From contig JAABQR010000143.1 in NCBI GenBank assembly GCA_011391345.1, positions 1-25,362 of the forward strand: a stretch of 25,362 nt of DNA, in the 5' to 3' direction. The DNA comes from Methanobacteriota archaeon (GTDB lineage: Archaea; Thermoplasmatota; Thermoplasmata; UBA10834). The position numbers and the translations under genes are program-made. Positions 6,459-13,855 of the stretch are shown here, piece after piece; within the stretch, counting starts at the first letter, position 1, and each line of letters starts with the position of its first letter. The notes under the pieces are model-generated. The model was given only the letters and a program-made list of their open reading frames with translations. It made no database searches and was not told the origin of the DNA.

Positions 6459-8348
6459 ATGGCAGAATCTAAGGGAAAGATCATAGGCATCGATCTCGGC
6501 ACGAGCAACTCAGCGGCCGCGGTCGTGGAGGGCGGCAGGCCCACGATAGTACCGAGCGCGGAGGGGACGAGCCTGGGAGGCAAGGCGTTCCCGTCGTATG
6601 TCGCGTTCACAAAGGACGGGCAGATGCTCGTGGGAGAGCCGGCAAGGCGCCAGGCGGTCTCCAACCCAGAGGGGACCGTGATGGCGATCAAGAGGAAGAT
6701 GGGCACGGACCACAAGGTCCAGGTCCACGGCAAGGAGTACACGCCTCAGCAGGTGTCCGCATTCATACTCCAGAAGATCAAGAGGGACGCCGAGGCATAC
6801 CTTGGCTCGAAGGTCGAGAAGGCGGTCATCACGGTGCCCGCGTACTTCAACGACAACCAGAGGCAGGCGACGAAGGATGCAGGGACCATCGCCGGGCTCG
6901 AGGTCGTTAGGATCATAAACGAGCCCACGGCGGCCGCGTTGGCGTACGGCCTCGACAAGTCGGAAAGCGAGCAGAAGATACTCGTGTTCGACCTCGGAGG
7001 CGGGACTCTCGATGTCACAATCATGGAGTTCGGCCAGGGAGTGTTCGAGGTCATATCCACCAGCGGCGACACGCAGCTGGGCGGCACTGACATGGACAAC
7101 CTGCTCGTGGAGTACATCTCAAAGGAGTTCAAGGCCGACACAGGCATAGACATCTCGAAGGACAAGATGGCCGTCCAGCGCGTCAGGGAGGCGGTCGAGA
7201 AGGCCAAGATAGAACTGTCCTCGACGCTCGAGACGGAGATCAACCTCCCTTACGTGAGTGCGGACGCGTCAGGACCCAGGCACCTCGCCATGAAGCTGAC
7301 GAGGGCGAAGCTCGAGGAGCTCATTAAGCCAGTAGTCGAGCGCTGCAGGGGCCCCACGATGCAGGCCATCCAGGACGGGAAGCTGTCCTCGGAGAGCATA
7401 GACAAGGTCATCCTCGTCGGAGGGCCGACAAGGATGCCGATGGTGCAGCGGTTTGTCGAGGGAATCGTAGGTCCGAAGATCGTGCGCGGAGTGGACCCGA
7501 TGGAGTGCGTGGCCATGGGCGCGGCGATACAGGCAGGGATCATAGAGGGCAGCGTCAAGGACATCCTGCTGCTCGACGTCACACCGCTCTCACTGGGCGT
7601 AGAGACGATGGGCAGCGTGTTCCACAAACTCATCGAGAGGAACACGACCATCCCCACGAGGAAGAGCGAGATATTCACGACCGCCACGGACGGGCAGACG
7701 AGCGTCGAGATACACGTGCTCCAGGGCGAGAGGCCGATGGCCTCTGACAACGTCACCCTGGGCAGGTTCCACCTCATCGGCATAGCGCCGGCCCCCAGGG
7801 GTCTCCCCCAGGTGGAGGTCACGTTCGACATAGACGCCAACGGCATCATAGACGTGAAGGCGAAGGACCTCGGCACTGGCAAGGAGCAGAAGATAACGAT
7901 CACCGCGACCACGAAGCTCGGGAAGGACGATGTAGAGCGCATGGTGAAGGACGCGGAGAAGTTCGCGGACGAAGACCGCAAGAGGAAGGAGAAGGCCGAG
8001 CTGAAGAACCGCGCGGAGCAGAGGGCGTACGAGGTCGCTCACATCATCGAGGAGATGGGTGACAAGATCGCCCCGGACCTCAAGGAGAAGCTCACGAAGC
8101 TGGCCGAGGAACTGAAGGCCGCGGTGCCTTCCGACGACCTCGTCCTGATCAAGCAGAAGCTCGACGAGCTCGAGAAGGCGCTCTTGGAGGTCGGCAAGAG
8201 GGTCTACGAGGCGGCCCAGCAGCAGCAAGCGTCGCAGCAGGCCCAACAGGCACCCCCGCCAAGCCAGGACGAGGCTCAGGGCCCATCCAGCGGCGAGGAC
8301 GGCTTCGTGGACGCCGAGTACAAGATCGTCGATGACGACAAGAAGTGA
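6459..8348 (+). CDS. dnaK: DnaK (Hsp70) chaperone
   Basis: This 629-aa ATP-dependent chaperone has the N-terminal ATPase signatures GIDLGTSNSA (about 10-19), ITVPAYFNDNQRQATKDAG (about 124-142), VFDLGGGTLDVTI (about 179-191) and ILVGGPTRMP (about 319-328). The interdomain linker LLLDVTPLSLG is near 369-379, and a substrate-binding beta domain and a helical lid follow. The tail is Gln/Pro-rich and ends in VDAEYKIVDDDKK, a usual bacterial-type DnaK ending. The ATPase domain lacks the insertion seen in proteobacterial DnaK, as in Gram-positive and archaeal forms. It is coupled to grpE upstream; dnaJ follows after 82 bases. Confidence 0.98.
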   Translation: MAESKGKIIGIDLGTSNSAAAVVEGGRPTIVPSAEGTSLGGKAFPSYVAFTKDGQMLVGEPARRQAVSNPEGTVMAIKRKMGTDHKVQVHGKEYTPQQVSAFILQKIKRDAEAYLGSKVEKAVITVPAYFNDNQRQATKDAGTIAGLEVVRIINEPTAAALAYGLDKSESEQKILVFDLGGGTLDVTIMEFGQGVFEVISTSGDTQLGGTDMDNLLVEYISKEFKADTGIDISKDKMAVQRVREAVEKAKIELSSTLETEINLPYVSADASGPRHLAMKLTRAKLEELIKPVVERCRGPTMQAIQDGKLSSESIDKVILVGGPTRMPMVQRFVEGIVGPKIVRGVDPMECVAMGAAIQAGIIEGSVKDILLLDVTPLSLGVETMGSVFHKLIERNTTIPTRKSEIFTTATDGQTSVEIHVLQGERPMASDNVTLGRFHLIGIAPAPRGLPQVEVTFDIDANGIIDVKAKDLGTGKEQKITITATTKLGKDDVERMVKDAEKFADEDRKRKEKAELKNRAEQRAYEVAHIIEEMGDKIAPDLKEKLTKLAEELKAAVPSDDLVLIKQKLDELEKALLEVGKRVYEAAQQQQASQQAQQAPPPSQDEAQGPSSGEDGFVDAEYKIVDDDKK

Positions 8349-8358
8349 CGGCGTTCCG

Positions 8359-8424
8359 AAACCTCTTTCACCCTTCACCCGTTACTCGTGCTGAGCCGGA
8401 CGAACGGCCCATGTCACTGGGAGA
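8359..8424 (+). promoter_or_regulatory. dnaK-dnaJ intergenic element
   Basis: AAACCTCTTTCAC (8359-8371) lies 10 bases after the dnaK stop and matches 11 of 13 positions of AAACCCCTTTCCC in front of grpE. It could be a weak BRE/TATA element for dnaJ, a regulator site, or a pyrimidine-rich dnaK terminator. GGGAG at 8420-8424 serves as the dnaJ ribosome-binding site. Confidence 0.3.
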
Positions 8425-8430
8425 CGTCAG

Positions 8431-9585
8431 ATGGCCGCGAAAAGAGACTATTACGACACGCTAGGGGTCCAGCGGACCGCCTCGAAGGACGACATCAAGA
8501 AGGCCTACAGAAAGCTGGCTATGAAGTACCATCCGGACATGAACAAGGAGAAGACCAAGGAGGCAGAGGAGAAGTTCAAGGAACTCTCGGAGGCCTACGA
8601 GGTCCTCGCGGATGACGAGAAGAAGAAGAGGTACGACCAGTTCGGGCACGAGGGCGTCCAGAGCACTTTCAAGGGCGGCGGGTTTGACTGGTCCGACTTC
8701 ACCCACTACGGAGACATAAGCGACATATTCGGCAACTTCGGAGGGTTCGGAGGCAGCATATTCGACCAGTTCTTCGGCGGCGGACAGGGGAGGTCCGGCC
8801 CGCAGGAGGGCAGGTCCCTCAGGTACGACATCGAGGTCACCCTTGAGGATGCAGCAGCCGGGGTCGAGAAGGACATCAGGGTGCCCCACAGCGTGTCCTG
8901 CAAGACTTGTGGGGGTATGGGGGCGAAGCCAGGGGACATGAAGACCTGCCCCACATGCAAGGGTAGCGGCCAGGTTCAGAGGGGACAGAAGCGCGGCTAC
9001 ACTTCGTATGTCACGATCTCAGCCTGCCCCACCTGCAGGGGGGGTGGAAAGCAGATCACGAAGTCGTGTCCGGACTGCAACGGCGCCGGATCGACCCAGA
9101 CGACCTCGACGCTCCAGGTATCCATACCCAAGGGCGCCGAGGAGGGCATGAGGCTCAGGATCCGGGGAGCTGGAGAGGCGGGGCCCAACGGCGGACCATC
9201 GGGGGATCTGTACATAGTGATCCACATAGAGGATCATCCCGTCTTCGACAGGGACGGACACGACCTGTGGGTCGAGGCGCCGGTCACATTCGCGCAAGCT
9301 GCCCTCGGGGCGGATGTCGACGTGCCCACCATAGACGGAACCGCAAGGGTGACCGTCCCCGCGGGGACGCAGACCGGGACCGTACTCAGGCTGAAGGGGA
9401 AGGGAATGCCGGACCTGAGGGGGTACGGGACAGGGGACCAGTTCGTGAAGGTCTCCGTAGTCACGCCTGCGAAGCTCACGGCCGAGCAGAGGAACATGAT
9501 GAAGAAACTCGGGGAATCCCTCGGGGATTATGGCAAGGGGACGAAGAGGAAGTCGGTGTTCAGCAGGTTCGGGAGAGGCACCTGA
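8431..9585 (+). CDS. dnaJ: DnaJ (Hsp40) co-chaperone, type I
   Basis: DnaJ delivers substrates to DnaK and stimulates its ATPase. The 384-aa protein is a complete type I Hsp40. The J domain (1-70) has HPD at residues 34-36. A Gly/Phe-rich segment (about 75-130) includes FGNFGGFGGSIFDQFFGGG. The zinc-binding region (about 155-220) has four CxxCxGxG repeats: CKTCGGMG, CPTCKGSG, CPTCRGGG and CPDCNGAG. Two C-terminal beta domains follow, with GDLYIVIHIEDHPVFDRDGHD and the LRLKGKGMP loop. ATG 8431 has GGGAG 6 bases upstream. With grpE and dnaK it makes a complete Hsp70 system on one strand. Confidence 0.97.
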   Translation: MAAKRDYYDTLGVQRTASKDDIKKAYRKLAMKYHPDMNKEKTKEAEEKFKELSEAYEVLADDEKKKRYDQFGHEGVQSTFKGGGFDWSDFTHYGDISDIFGNFGGFGGSIFDQFFGGGQGRSGPQEGRSLRYDIEVTLEDAAAGVEKDIRVPHSVSCKTCGGMGAKPGDMKTCPTCKGSGQVQRGQKRGYTSYVTISACPTCRGGGKQITKSCPDCNGAGSTQTTSTLQVSIPKGAEEGMRLRIRGAGEAGPNGGPSGDLYIVIHIEDHPVFDRDGHDLWVEAPVTFAQAALGADVDVPTIDGTARVTVPAGTQTGTVLRLKGKGMPDLRGYGTGDQFVKVSVVTPAKLTAEQRNMMKKLGESLGDYGKGTKRKSVFSRFGRGT

Positions 9586-9590
9586 GGAAA

Positions 9591-9600
9591 ACCTATTTAT
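9591..9600 (+). promoter_or_regulatory. TATA box of the RuvC-like gene
   Basis: ACCTATTTAT overlaps the end of the dnaJ region; TATTTAT (9594-9600) is centred 29 bases before ATG 9626. No Shine-Dalgarno sequence precedes the ATG, so a leaderless transcript is expected. Confidence 0.55.
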
Positions 9601-9625
9601 CCCGACAGGCACAAATCACCATCAG

Positions 9626-10369
9626 ATGAAACGTATAGGGCTCCTGACTGAGGACCCGAGGACGTATTTTGAGATGCTCGAGGTGCTCAGAGAGAGGGGA
9701 CTCGAATATGTCTCGCTCGACTTCGACGACGCCGTCCCGGCCCATGTCGGGGTTGTGATCTCGACCGAGAGGGAGAAGGCGAGGGTCTCTTTCGACGAGG
9801 TTGTGACAGACCACGACCCGGATGTGGCTGTGTCCAGGGCGTTGAAGTTGCTGTCTGGGGATGCATCTGTCGAGAGCCTGTGCATAGGAGTCGACCCTGG
9901 ACACAGGCCCGGCGTGGCGGCGATAGGGGACGGAGCCGTCCTGACGCGCACGATCGCACCTTCCCCCGAAGGCGTCAGCGAAATCATCGACCGCATCGTG
10001 AAGGCGTATCCGTGTACGAACCTGCTCGTCAGGATAGGCAACGGCGACAGGACCAACAGGAACAGGATATTCAACAGGCTCTGGGACCGCGGGCACAGAC
10101 TGGAGATTGTCGACGAGAGCAACACCACCACGGACTCGGAGACACCGGACGAGGACGCAGCGGTCGAGATCGCGATGACTCCAGGGTACCGACCCGCTAA
10201 GAAGCAGAGGATACAGCCATGCGACGGCGAGCTGAGGAACATCCAGAGGCTCAGCAGGCTCGAAAGCAACGGGCGGCTCACAGTCTCGAAGGGACTCGCG
10301 GCCAGAGTCGCGGTGGGCGAGATATCGCTCAACGAGGCTATCGACCTGCAGTGTTCAAATGGCAAGTGA
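9626..10369 (+). CDS. RuvC/YqgF-like RNase H-fold protein with extra N-terminal domain
   Basis: Residues about 84-185 of this 247-aa protein carry an RNase H-fold resolvase pattern. The first strand CIGVDPGHRPGVAAIGDG (86-103) has the DPG acidic residue (Asp90). IVDESNTTT (161-169) matches the second strand with Glu164, much like the DERxTT of YqgF. DEDAAVEIA (175-183) supplies the third acidic site. About 80 N-terminal residues (MKRIGLLTEDPRTYFEMLEVL...) form an extra alpha/beta-looking domain, and about 55 C-terminal residues are basic and helical. A role in DNA or RNA strand cleavage is an inference from the fold; no archaeal function is known to me. The start at 9626 is set by the TATA spacing. 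Its stop abuts the convergent decarboxylase gene. Confidence 0.7.
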   Translation: MKRIGLLTEDPRTYFEMLEVLRERGLEYVSLDFDDAVPAHVGVVISTEREKARVSFDEVVTDHDPDVAVSRALKLLSGDASVESLCIGVDPGHRPGVAAIGDGAVLTRTIAPSPEGVSEIIDRIVKAYPCTNLLVRIGNGDRTNRNRIFNRLWDRGHRLEIVDESNTTTDSETPDEDAAVEIAMTPGYRPAKKQRIQPCDGELRNIQRLSRLESNGRLTVSKGLAARVAVGEISLNEAIDLQCSNGK

Positions 10370-11329
10370 CTAGAAGAGATGCTCTCTGACTATCCAGGAG
10401 CTTCCGCCGACACCGCACTTGAGCGTCTCGATGCCAAGGGCCTTAATCCTCTGCTCGACCTCATCAGTGCGCGAAGGATGTGTGTTGACGTAGACGGTCG
10501 CGCCCGTGTCTATTGAGAAATACGCGGGCAGACCCTCCTCCCTCATCTTCCTGACCTCGAGGATGACCTTGACAGTATCCGGACGCCAGAGTATCATCTC
10601 ATCCAGGCCGGTCATCGTTATCCCGTGCAGAATGAGCGAGTCCCGCTCAGCCAGGATTCCGATCCGATCGATATCCTTCTTCTTGATTGCGCTCTCCATC
10701 TCCGCCAGCGCGCCGTGGACGTAGGCGAGACGCGAGTGGAAGAAAGGTGACCCGAGGACAGCCTTGTGGGCACTCTCGGTGTACTTGAACGCCGGGACCA
10801 GCGCCACGACTATCCCCATCTCGAACTCCTCTGACGCGACCTGGTAGGAATACGACTCCTCGTCGTCGTGCCCAGCCTTCCAGCGTGAGAAACCGCCCGT
10901 CACCGAGCGAGTGGCCGACCCCGCCCCTCTCCGAGCTATCACTGAGACCTGCTCAAGAGTCAGACACAGGCCGAGTGCTTCGCTGCTCGCCAGTGCGAGC
11001 GCGGCAAACCCCGAAGCTGATGAACCGAGTCCTACATTCGAAGGGAAGTTGTTCGTCGACATCATATGGAACCGGGCCTTCGATTCCGCTCTGCGCCTTA
11101 CCTCATCCACCACCGACACTACACGCTCCAACTCCCTTCCCTGCAACTCCCTCGAATCCAGGTGAGCGCGGTCCTTGTCGAAGTCGCCGAACTCGATCGT
11201 CGTGTGCGATACCGTGGGCGAGGTGGCGACTGATATCGAATCATGAAACGGTAGTCTCAGGACCTCGTCTCTGAGGCCATGGTACTTTATCAGGCCCTGG
11301 ATAGGATGAGCCTTCGCCGAAGCCTTCAC
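10370..11329 (-). CDS. Mevalonate-pathway decarboxylase (diphosphomevalonate/phosphomevalonate decarboxylase family)
   Basis: The 319-aa GHMP-superfamily protein matches the MvaD family that makes isopentenyl (di)phosphate for archaeal lipids. ASAKAHPIQGLIKYHG (residues 3-18) holds the conserved Lys15. NNFPSNVGLGSSASGFAALAL (93-113) is the phosphate-binding loop with the family SSASGFAAL. GSATRSVTGG (137-146) carries Arg141 and FSIDTGATVYV (271-281) the catalytic Asp274. Lys, Arg and Asp of the yeast triad are therefore all present, unlike what would be expected for the mevalonate 3-kinase paralogues of Thermoplasma. The substrate (5-phosphate, 5-diphosphate or 3,5-bisphosphate) cannot be read from the sequence. 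It starts with GTG 11329 behind GAGGT, 9 bases after the archease stop, so the two are co-transcribed. Confidence 0.85.
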   Translation of the reverse strand: MKASAKAHPIQGLIKYHGLRDEVLRLPFHDSISVATSPTVSHTTIEFGDFDKDRAHLDSRELQGRELERVVSVVDEVRRRAESKARFHMMSTNNFPSNVGLGSSASGFAALALASSEALGLCLTLEQVSVIARRGAGSATRSVTGGFSRWKAGHDDEESYSYQVASEEFEMGIVVALVPAFKYTESAHKAVLGSPFFHSRLAYVHGALAEMESAIKKKDIDRIGILAERDSLILHGITMTGLDEMILWRPDTVKVILEVRKMREEGLPAYFSIDTGATVYVNTHPSRTDEVEQRIKALGIETLKCGVGGSSWIVREHLF

Positions 11330-11338
11330 ACCAATACC

Positions 11339-11743
11339 TCATACGTCGAACAGGACTGTCACGGCCTTCCTCGAGTCATCGAACTCCAGCCTGTGGTAGG
11401 TCACACCCTTCACGACGGACCTCTTCGTATGCTTCTTCTCGTCGAAGTTCTCCCCCCGCGCGATGGCGACAAGCTTCGTGCCATCTGTATCGACCGAGAA
11501 CTCGCCGAACACGAGGTTCTCGACATCGTGAAGGAACAAGAGTTCCTGGAGAAAATCGACCAGCAGTTGTTCACGGCCATCCGCTTCGAGTTCCAGTTTG
11601 ACCTCTCCTGTGGGCGAGACCTTTGTCACATCGGTCATCTGGTCGAAGAGCGCATAGGCAGCATTCGCGAACCTCTCGCCGAGGGTGTTTCCATAGGCTT
11701 CGACCATTGCATCCGCGGTATGCTCCAGCAGCCTGTATCTCAT
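11339..11743 (-). CDS. Archease, activator of the RtcB tRNA ligase
   Basis: Archease speeds guanylylation and turnover of the RNA ligase RtcB, which joins tRNA exons. The 134-aa length is typical. The N-terminal RLLEHTADAMVEAYG carries the metal-binding Asp of the HTAD motif. KGVTYHRLEF (near 113-122) matches the conserved KAxTYH segment. The chain ends in TVLFDV, with the conserved Asp next to the C-terminus. A GATATATC box 26 bases before ATG 11743 and no Shine-Dalgarno sequence suggest a leaderless transcript. It is first in a two-gene unit with the mevalonate-pathway decarboxylase. No rtcB is in the window. Confidence 0.93.
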   Translation of the reverse strand: MRYRLLEHTADAMVEAYGNTLGERFANAAYALFDQMTDVTKVSPTGEVKLELEADGREQLLVDFLQELLFLHDVENLVFGEFSVDTDGTKLVAIARGENFDEKKHTKRSVVKGVTYHRLEFDDSRKAVTVLFDV

Positions 11744-11765
11744 GCATAGCTAATGACGATTCGAG

Positions 11766-11773
11766 GATATATC
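11766..11773 (-). promoter_or_regulatory. TATA box of the archease-decarboxylase unit
   Basis: GATATATC is centred 26-27 bases upstream of ATG 11743. It overlaps the stop codon of nth on the same strand, so this unit has its own promoter inside the end of the preceding gene. Confidence 0.6.
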
Positions 11774-12467
11774 AAGACTGCGCCTCTGAGACCTCGGAGA
11801 AGTAATCACACGCTCTTGACACGACGCATGTGTCGCAGGCGGGTTTGCGCGCCCGGCAGACCGACCTCCCATGCTCGATCAAGTTGATGTGAAGATTATA
11901 GTACTCGCTCACTGGGACGAGTGACTCCATTACACCCTGGGCGGCCTCCCTGGTGACCTTGGGGCCGATGAGCCCCAGCCTCTTGGTAACCCTGTGGACG
12001 TGCGTATCCACAGGGAACGCGGGCATGCCCAGGGAGAAGAGGAGGACTATCGACCTTGTCTTTGGCCCGACGCCTTTGATATGAGCGAGCCATCGGTCCG
12101 CATCCGAGGTAGTCATATCCCTCAGGAAGTCCAACTCGATCGCTCCGCGCTCACGATTGATGAACTCAAGTGCGCCGATGATCCTCCTCGCCTTGATATC
12201 CGGGAGACCACCCGACCTGATGACCTTCGCCACGGCAGATGGGGCCTCCCCCAGCAGGTCGCTCCAGTCGCTGTATGCGCTCTTGAGCGCCAAGAATGAT
12301 CTGTGCGAGTTCACATCTGTCGTGTTCTGTGACAGTATCGTCTCAACGAGCGTGTCGACGGGGTCCTCGTTTGCGCACGCCGACTTCTCGCCATAGAGCT
12401 TGGTGAGAGCCCTGTTGATGGCTGCTGTCTTGCGTCTCAAATCGCCCTCGGAGATTCCGTGGTCCAT
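11772..12467 (-). CDS. nth: Endonuclease III (Nth) DNA glycosylase/AP lyase
   Basis: This 231-aa base-excision repair enzyme removes oxidised pyrimidines and nicks the abasic site. The helix-hairpin-helix HIKGVGPKTRSIVLLF (129-144) supplies the catalytic Lys136, and FPVDTHVHRV (151-160) the catalytic Asp154. A four-cysteine cluster, C204-x6-C211-x2-C214-x5-C220, is the exact [4Fe-4S] spacing of the family. I start at ATG 12467, five bases after the pmbA stop; the longer open frame to 12713 lies inside pmbA and reads as a shadow. No clear Shine-Dalgarno sequence is seen, so translation is likely coupled to pmbA. A distant nth-like function such as thymine-mismatch specificity cannot be excluded. 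Confidence 0.95.
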   Translation of the reverse strand: MDHGISEGDLRRKTAAINRALTKLYGEKSACANEDPVDTLVETILSQNTTDVNSHRSFLALKSAYSDWSDLLGEAPSAVAKVIRSGGLPDIKARRIIGALEFINRERGAIELDFLRDMTTSDADRWLAHIKGVGPKTRSIVLLFSLGMPAFPVDTHVHRVTKRLGLIGPKVTREAAQGVMESLVPVSEYYNLHINLIEHGRSVCRARKPACDTCVVSRACDYFSEVSEAQS

Positions 12468-12472
12468 CCCAT

Positions 12473-13855
12473 TCAGCCCGTCGTTATCTTCACGTTCCTG
12501 AAGAGGATACTGGGCATAAGCGCGCTCCCGAAATCCACAACATCCGCCCCTACTCGCTCGACGTTCTTCATCAGGTCTGTGACGTTGCCCGAGACCATCG
12601 AGCCTCGGACCCCGCCCACGACCTCCCCATTCTTGATCAGCAGACCCGGACTTGCGACGAACGAGAAACCGCCGGTTTCCGTGTTGCTCGTGTGAGAGCC
12701 CTGGCATCCCCATACGAGGTAGCCGTGGTCCACGGATTCGATGAGCGATTTCATGCTGCCCCGGTCAGGCATGACCTGCAAACACAATGGTGCTGCTCCG
12801 ACCGTGCCAGAGGATAAATCTCGAACCGCATTGCCTGTCGAACCCTCTCCGGAGACAGAGCCGTGGTAGCTGTCCCAGACATAACCCACCAGAGTACCCT
12901 TGTTCACTAGCCGGGTCTTCTGAGCTGCGACGCCCTCGTCATCGAATGGCCTCGACCCACATCTGCCAGACAGGAGGGGGTTGTCGTTGATGGTGACGTG
13001 TTCAGACCAGATAGGCTCTCCCAGCCTGCCAGACAGGAAGGATATCCCCTGATGGGTGTTCTGGCCGGAGAACGCCTCGCTGAGGACCACGTTGAGGAGG
13101 CCGTCACTTCCTGCACCGAGTGACATCGGAGAGAACACGACGTCGCATTCCTCCGTCTTCGCATCCATGATATGAGTACTCTTCTCCGCAATCCATCCAG
13201 CGCGCTCGCCGATCTTGTCGACCCGGAGGTCGCAGCTACGCGACTGTCCTGACTCCTCGCAGTCGGGTGATATTGATTCACCTGAGCCCGCAACGCAGCA
13301 TATCAGTGCTTGGAGTTCCGTCTCAGACATGACCGACCGCATCCCGGACGAGTTCGTCACTCCCACCGTCCTCCCGGTCGATTCGACGGCCCCGTAAGGA
13401 GCGGACACATCCTTCGAAACAGATCTGGCGCCATCGACCATCTCCTCGGCCATCATGCTCATGACCGGGACGTCGAGCGAGGCCACCGACGTATCATACA
13501 ATCCGGACACGGAGGGATACTTCTTGCTGCTGGATGGAAAACCACTCCAACGCTTATCGGATTCCATCAGGTTCGCGATTCTCACTGCATGGTCGATACA
13601 CTCAGCAGTCGCTCTACGGTCGAACTCGTTGCAGGACGCCCCTCCGACCTTCCCGTCGACACAGACGCGCACATGAAGACCTGTTGCCATGATCGAGTCT
13701 GCGCTCGAGACCGACTCCCTCTCGACAGTCACCCTCCTGGTCCTCGTGCAAATGGCATATGCGTCGAATTCCGCGACCTTCTGTCTTCTCGCGGAGGCGC
13801 CCACTTCATCAAGCACGTGCAGTACGGCGGTTTCAGTGGCGCACTCCTTCGGCAT
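12473..13855 (-). CDS. pmbA: PmbA/TldE, partner subunit of the TldD protease
   Basis: TldD and TldE form a heterodimeric metalloprotease that degrades unfolded peptides; TldE lacks the metal site. This 460-aa protein has the U62 family C-terminal half: SRPFDDEGVAAQKTRLVNKG (about 302-321), then TSNTETGGFSFVASPGLLIKNGEVVG (about 397-422). It ends the domain with VRGSMVSGNVTDLM (near 424-437), the family's LxGxMIxGN pattern. No HExxxH motif is present, as expected for TldE. Its ATG overlaps the tldD stop by one base (TGATG), and nth follows 5 bases after its own stop, so all three are one operon. Confidence 0.93.
   Translation of the reverse strand: MPKECATETAVLHVLDEVGASARRQKVAEFDAYAICTRTRRVTVERESVSSADSIMATGLHVRVCVDGKVGGASCNEFDRRATAECIDHAVRIANLMESDKRWSGFPSSSKKYPSVSGLYDTSVASLDVPVMSMMAEEMVDGARSVSKDVSAPYGAVESTGRTVGVTNSSGMRSVMSETELQALICCVAGSGESISPDCEESGQSRSCDLRVDKIGERAGWIAEKSTHIMDAKTEECDVVFSPMSLGAGSDGLLNVVLSEAFSGQNTHQGISFLSGRLGEPIWSEHVTINDNPLLSGRCGSRPFDDEGVAAQKTRLVNKGTLVGYVWDSYHGSVSGEGSTGNAVRDLSSGTVGAAPLCLQVMPDRGSMKSLIESVDHGYLVWGCQGSHTSNTETGGFSFVASPGLLIKNGEVVGGVRGSMVSGNVTDLMKNVERVGADVVDFGSALMPSILFRNVKITTG

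Noticed and set aside
7590..8378. 262-codon open frame on the minus strand across dnaK
   Set aside because: It is antisense to conserved dnaK sequence, Leu/Arg/Val-rich, and matches no family; it is a by-product of high GC third positions.
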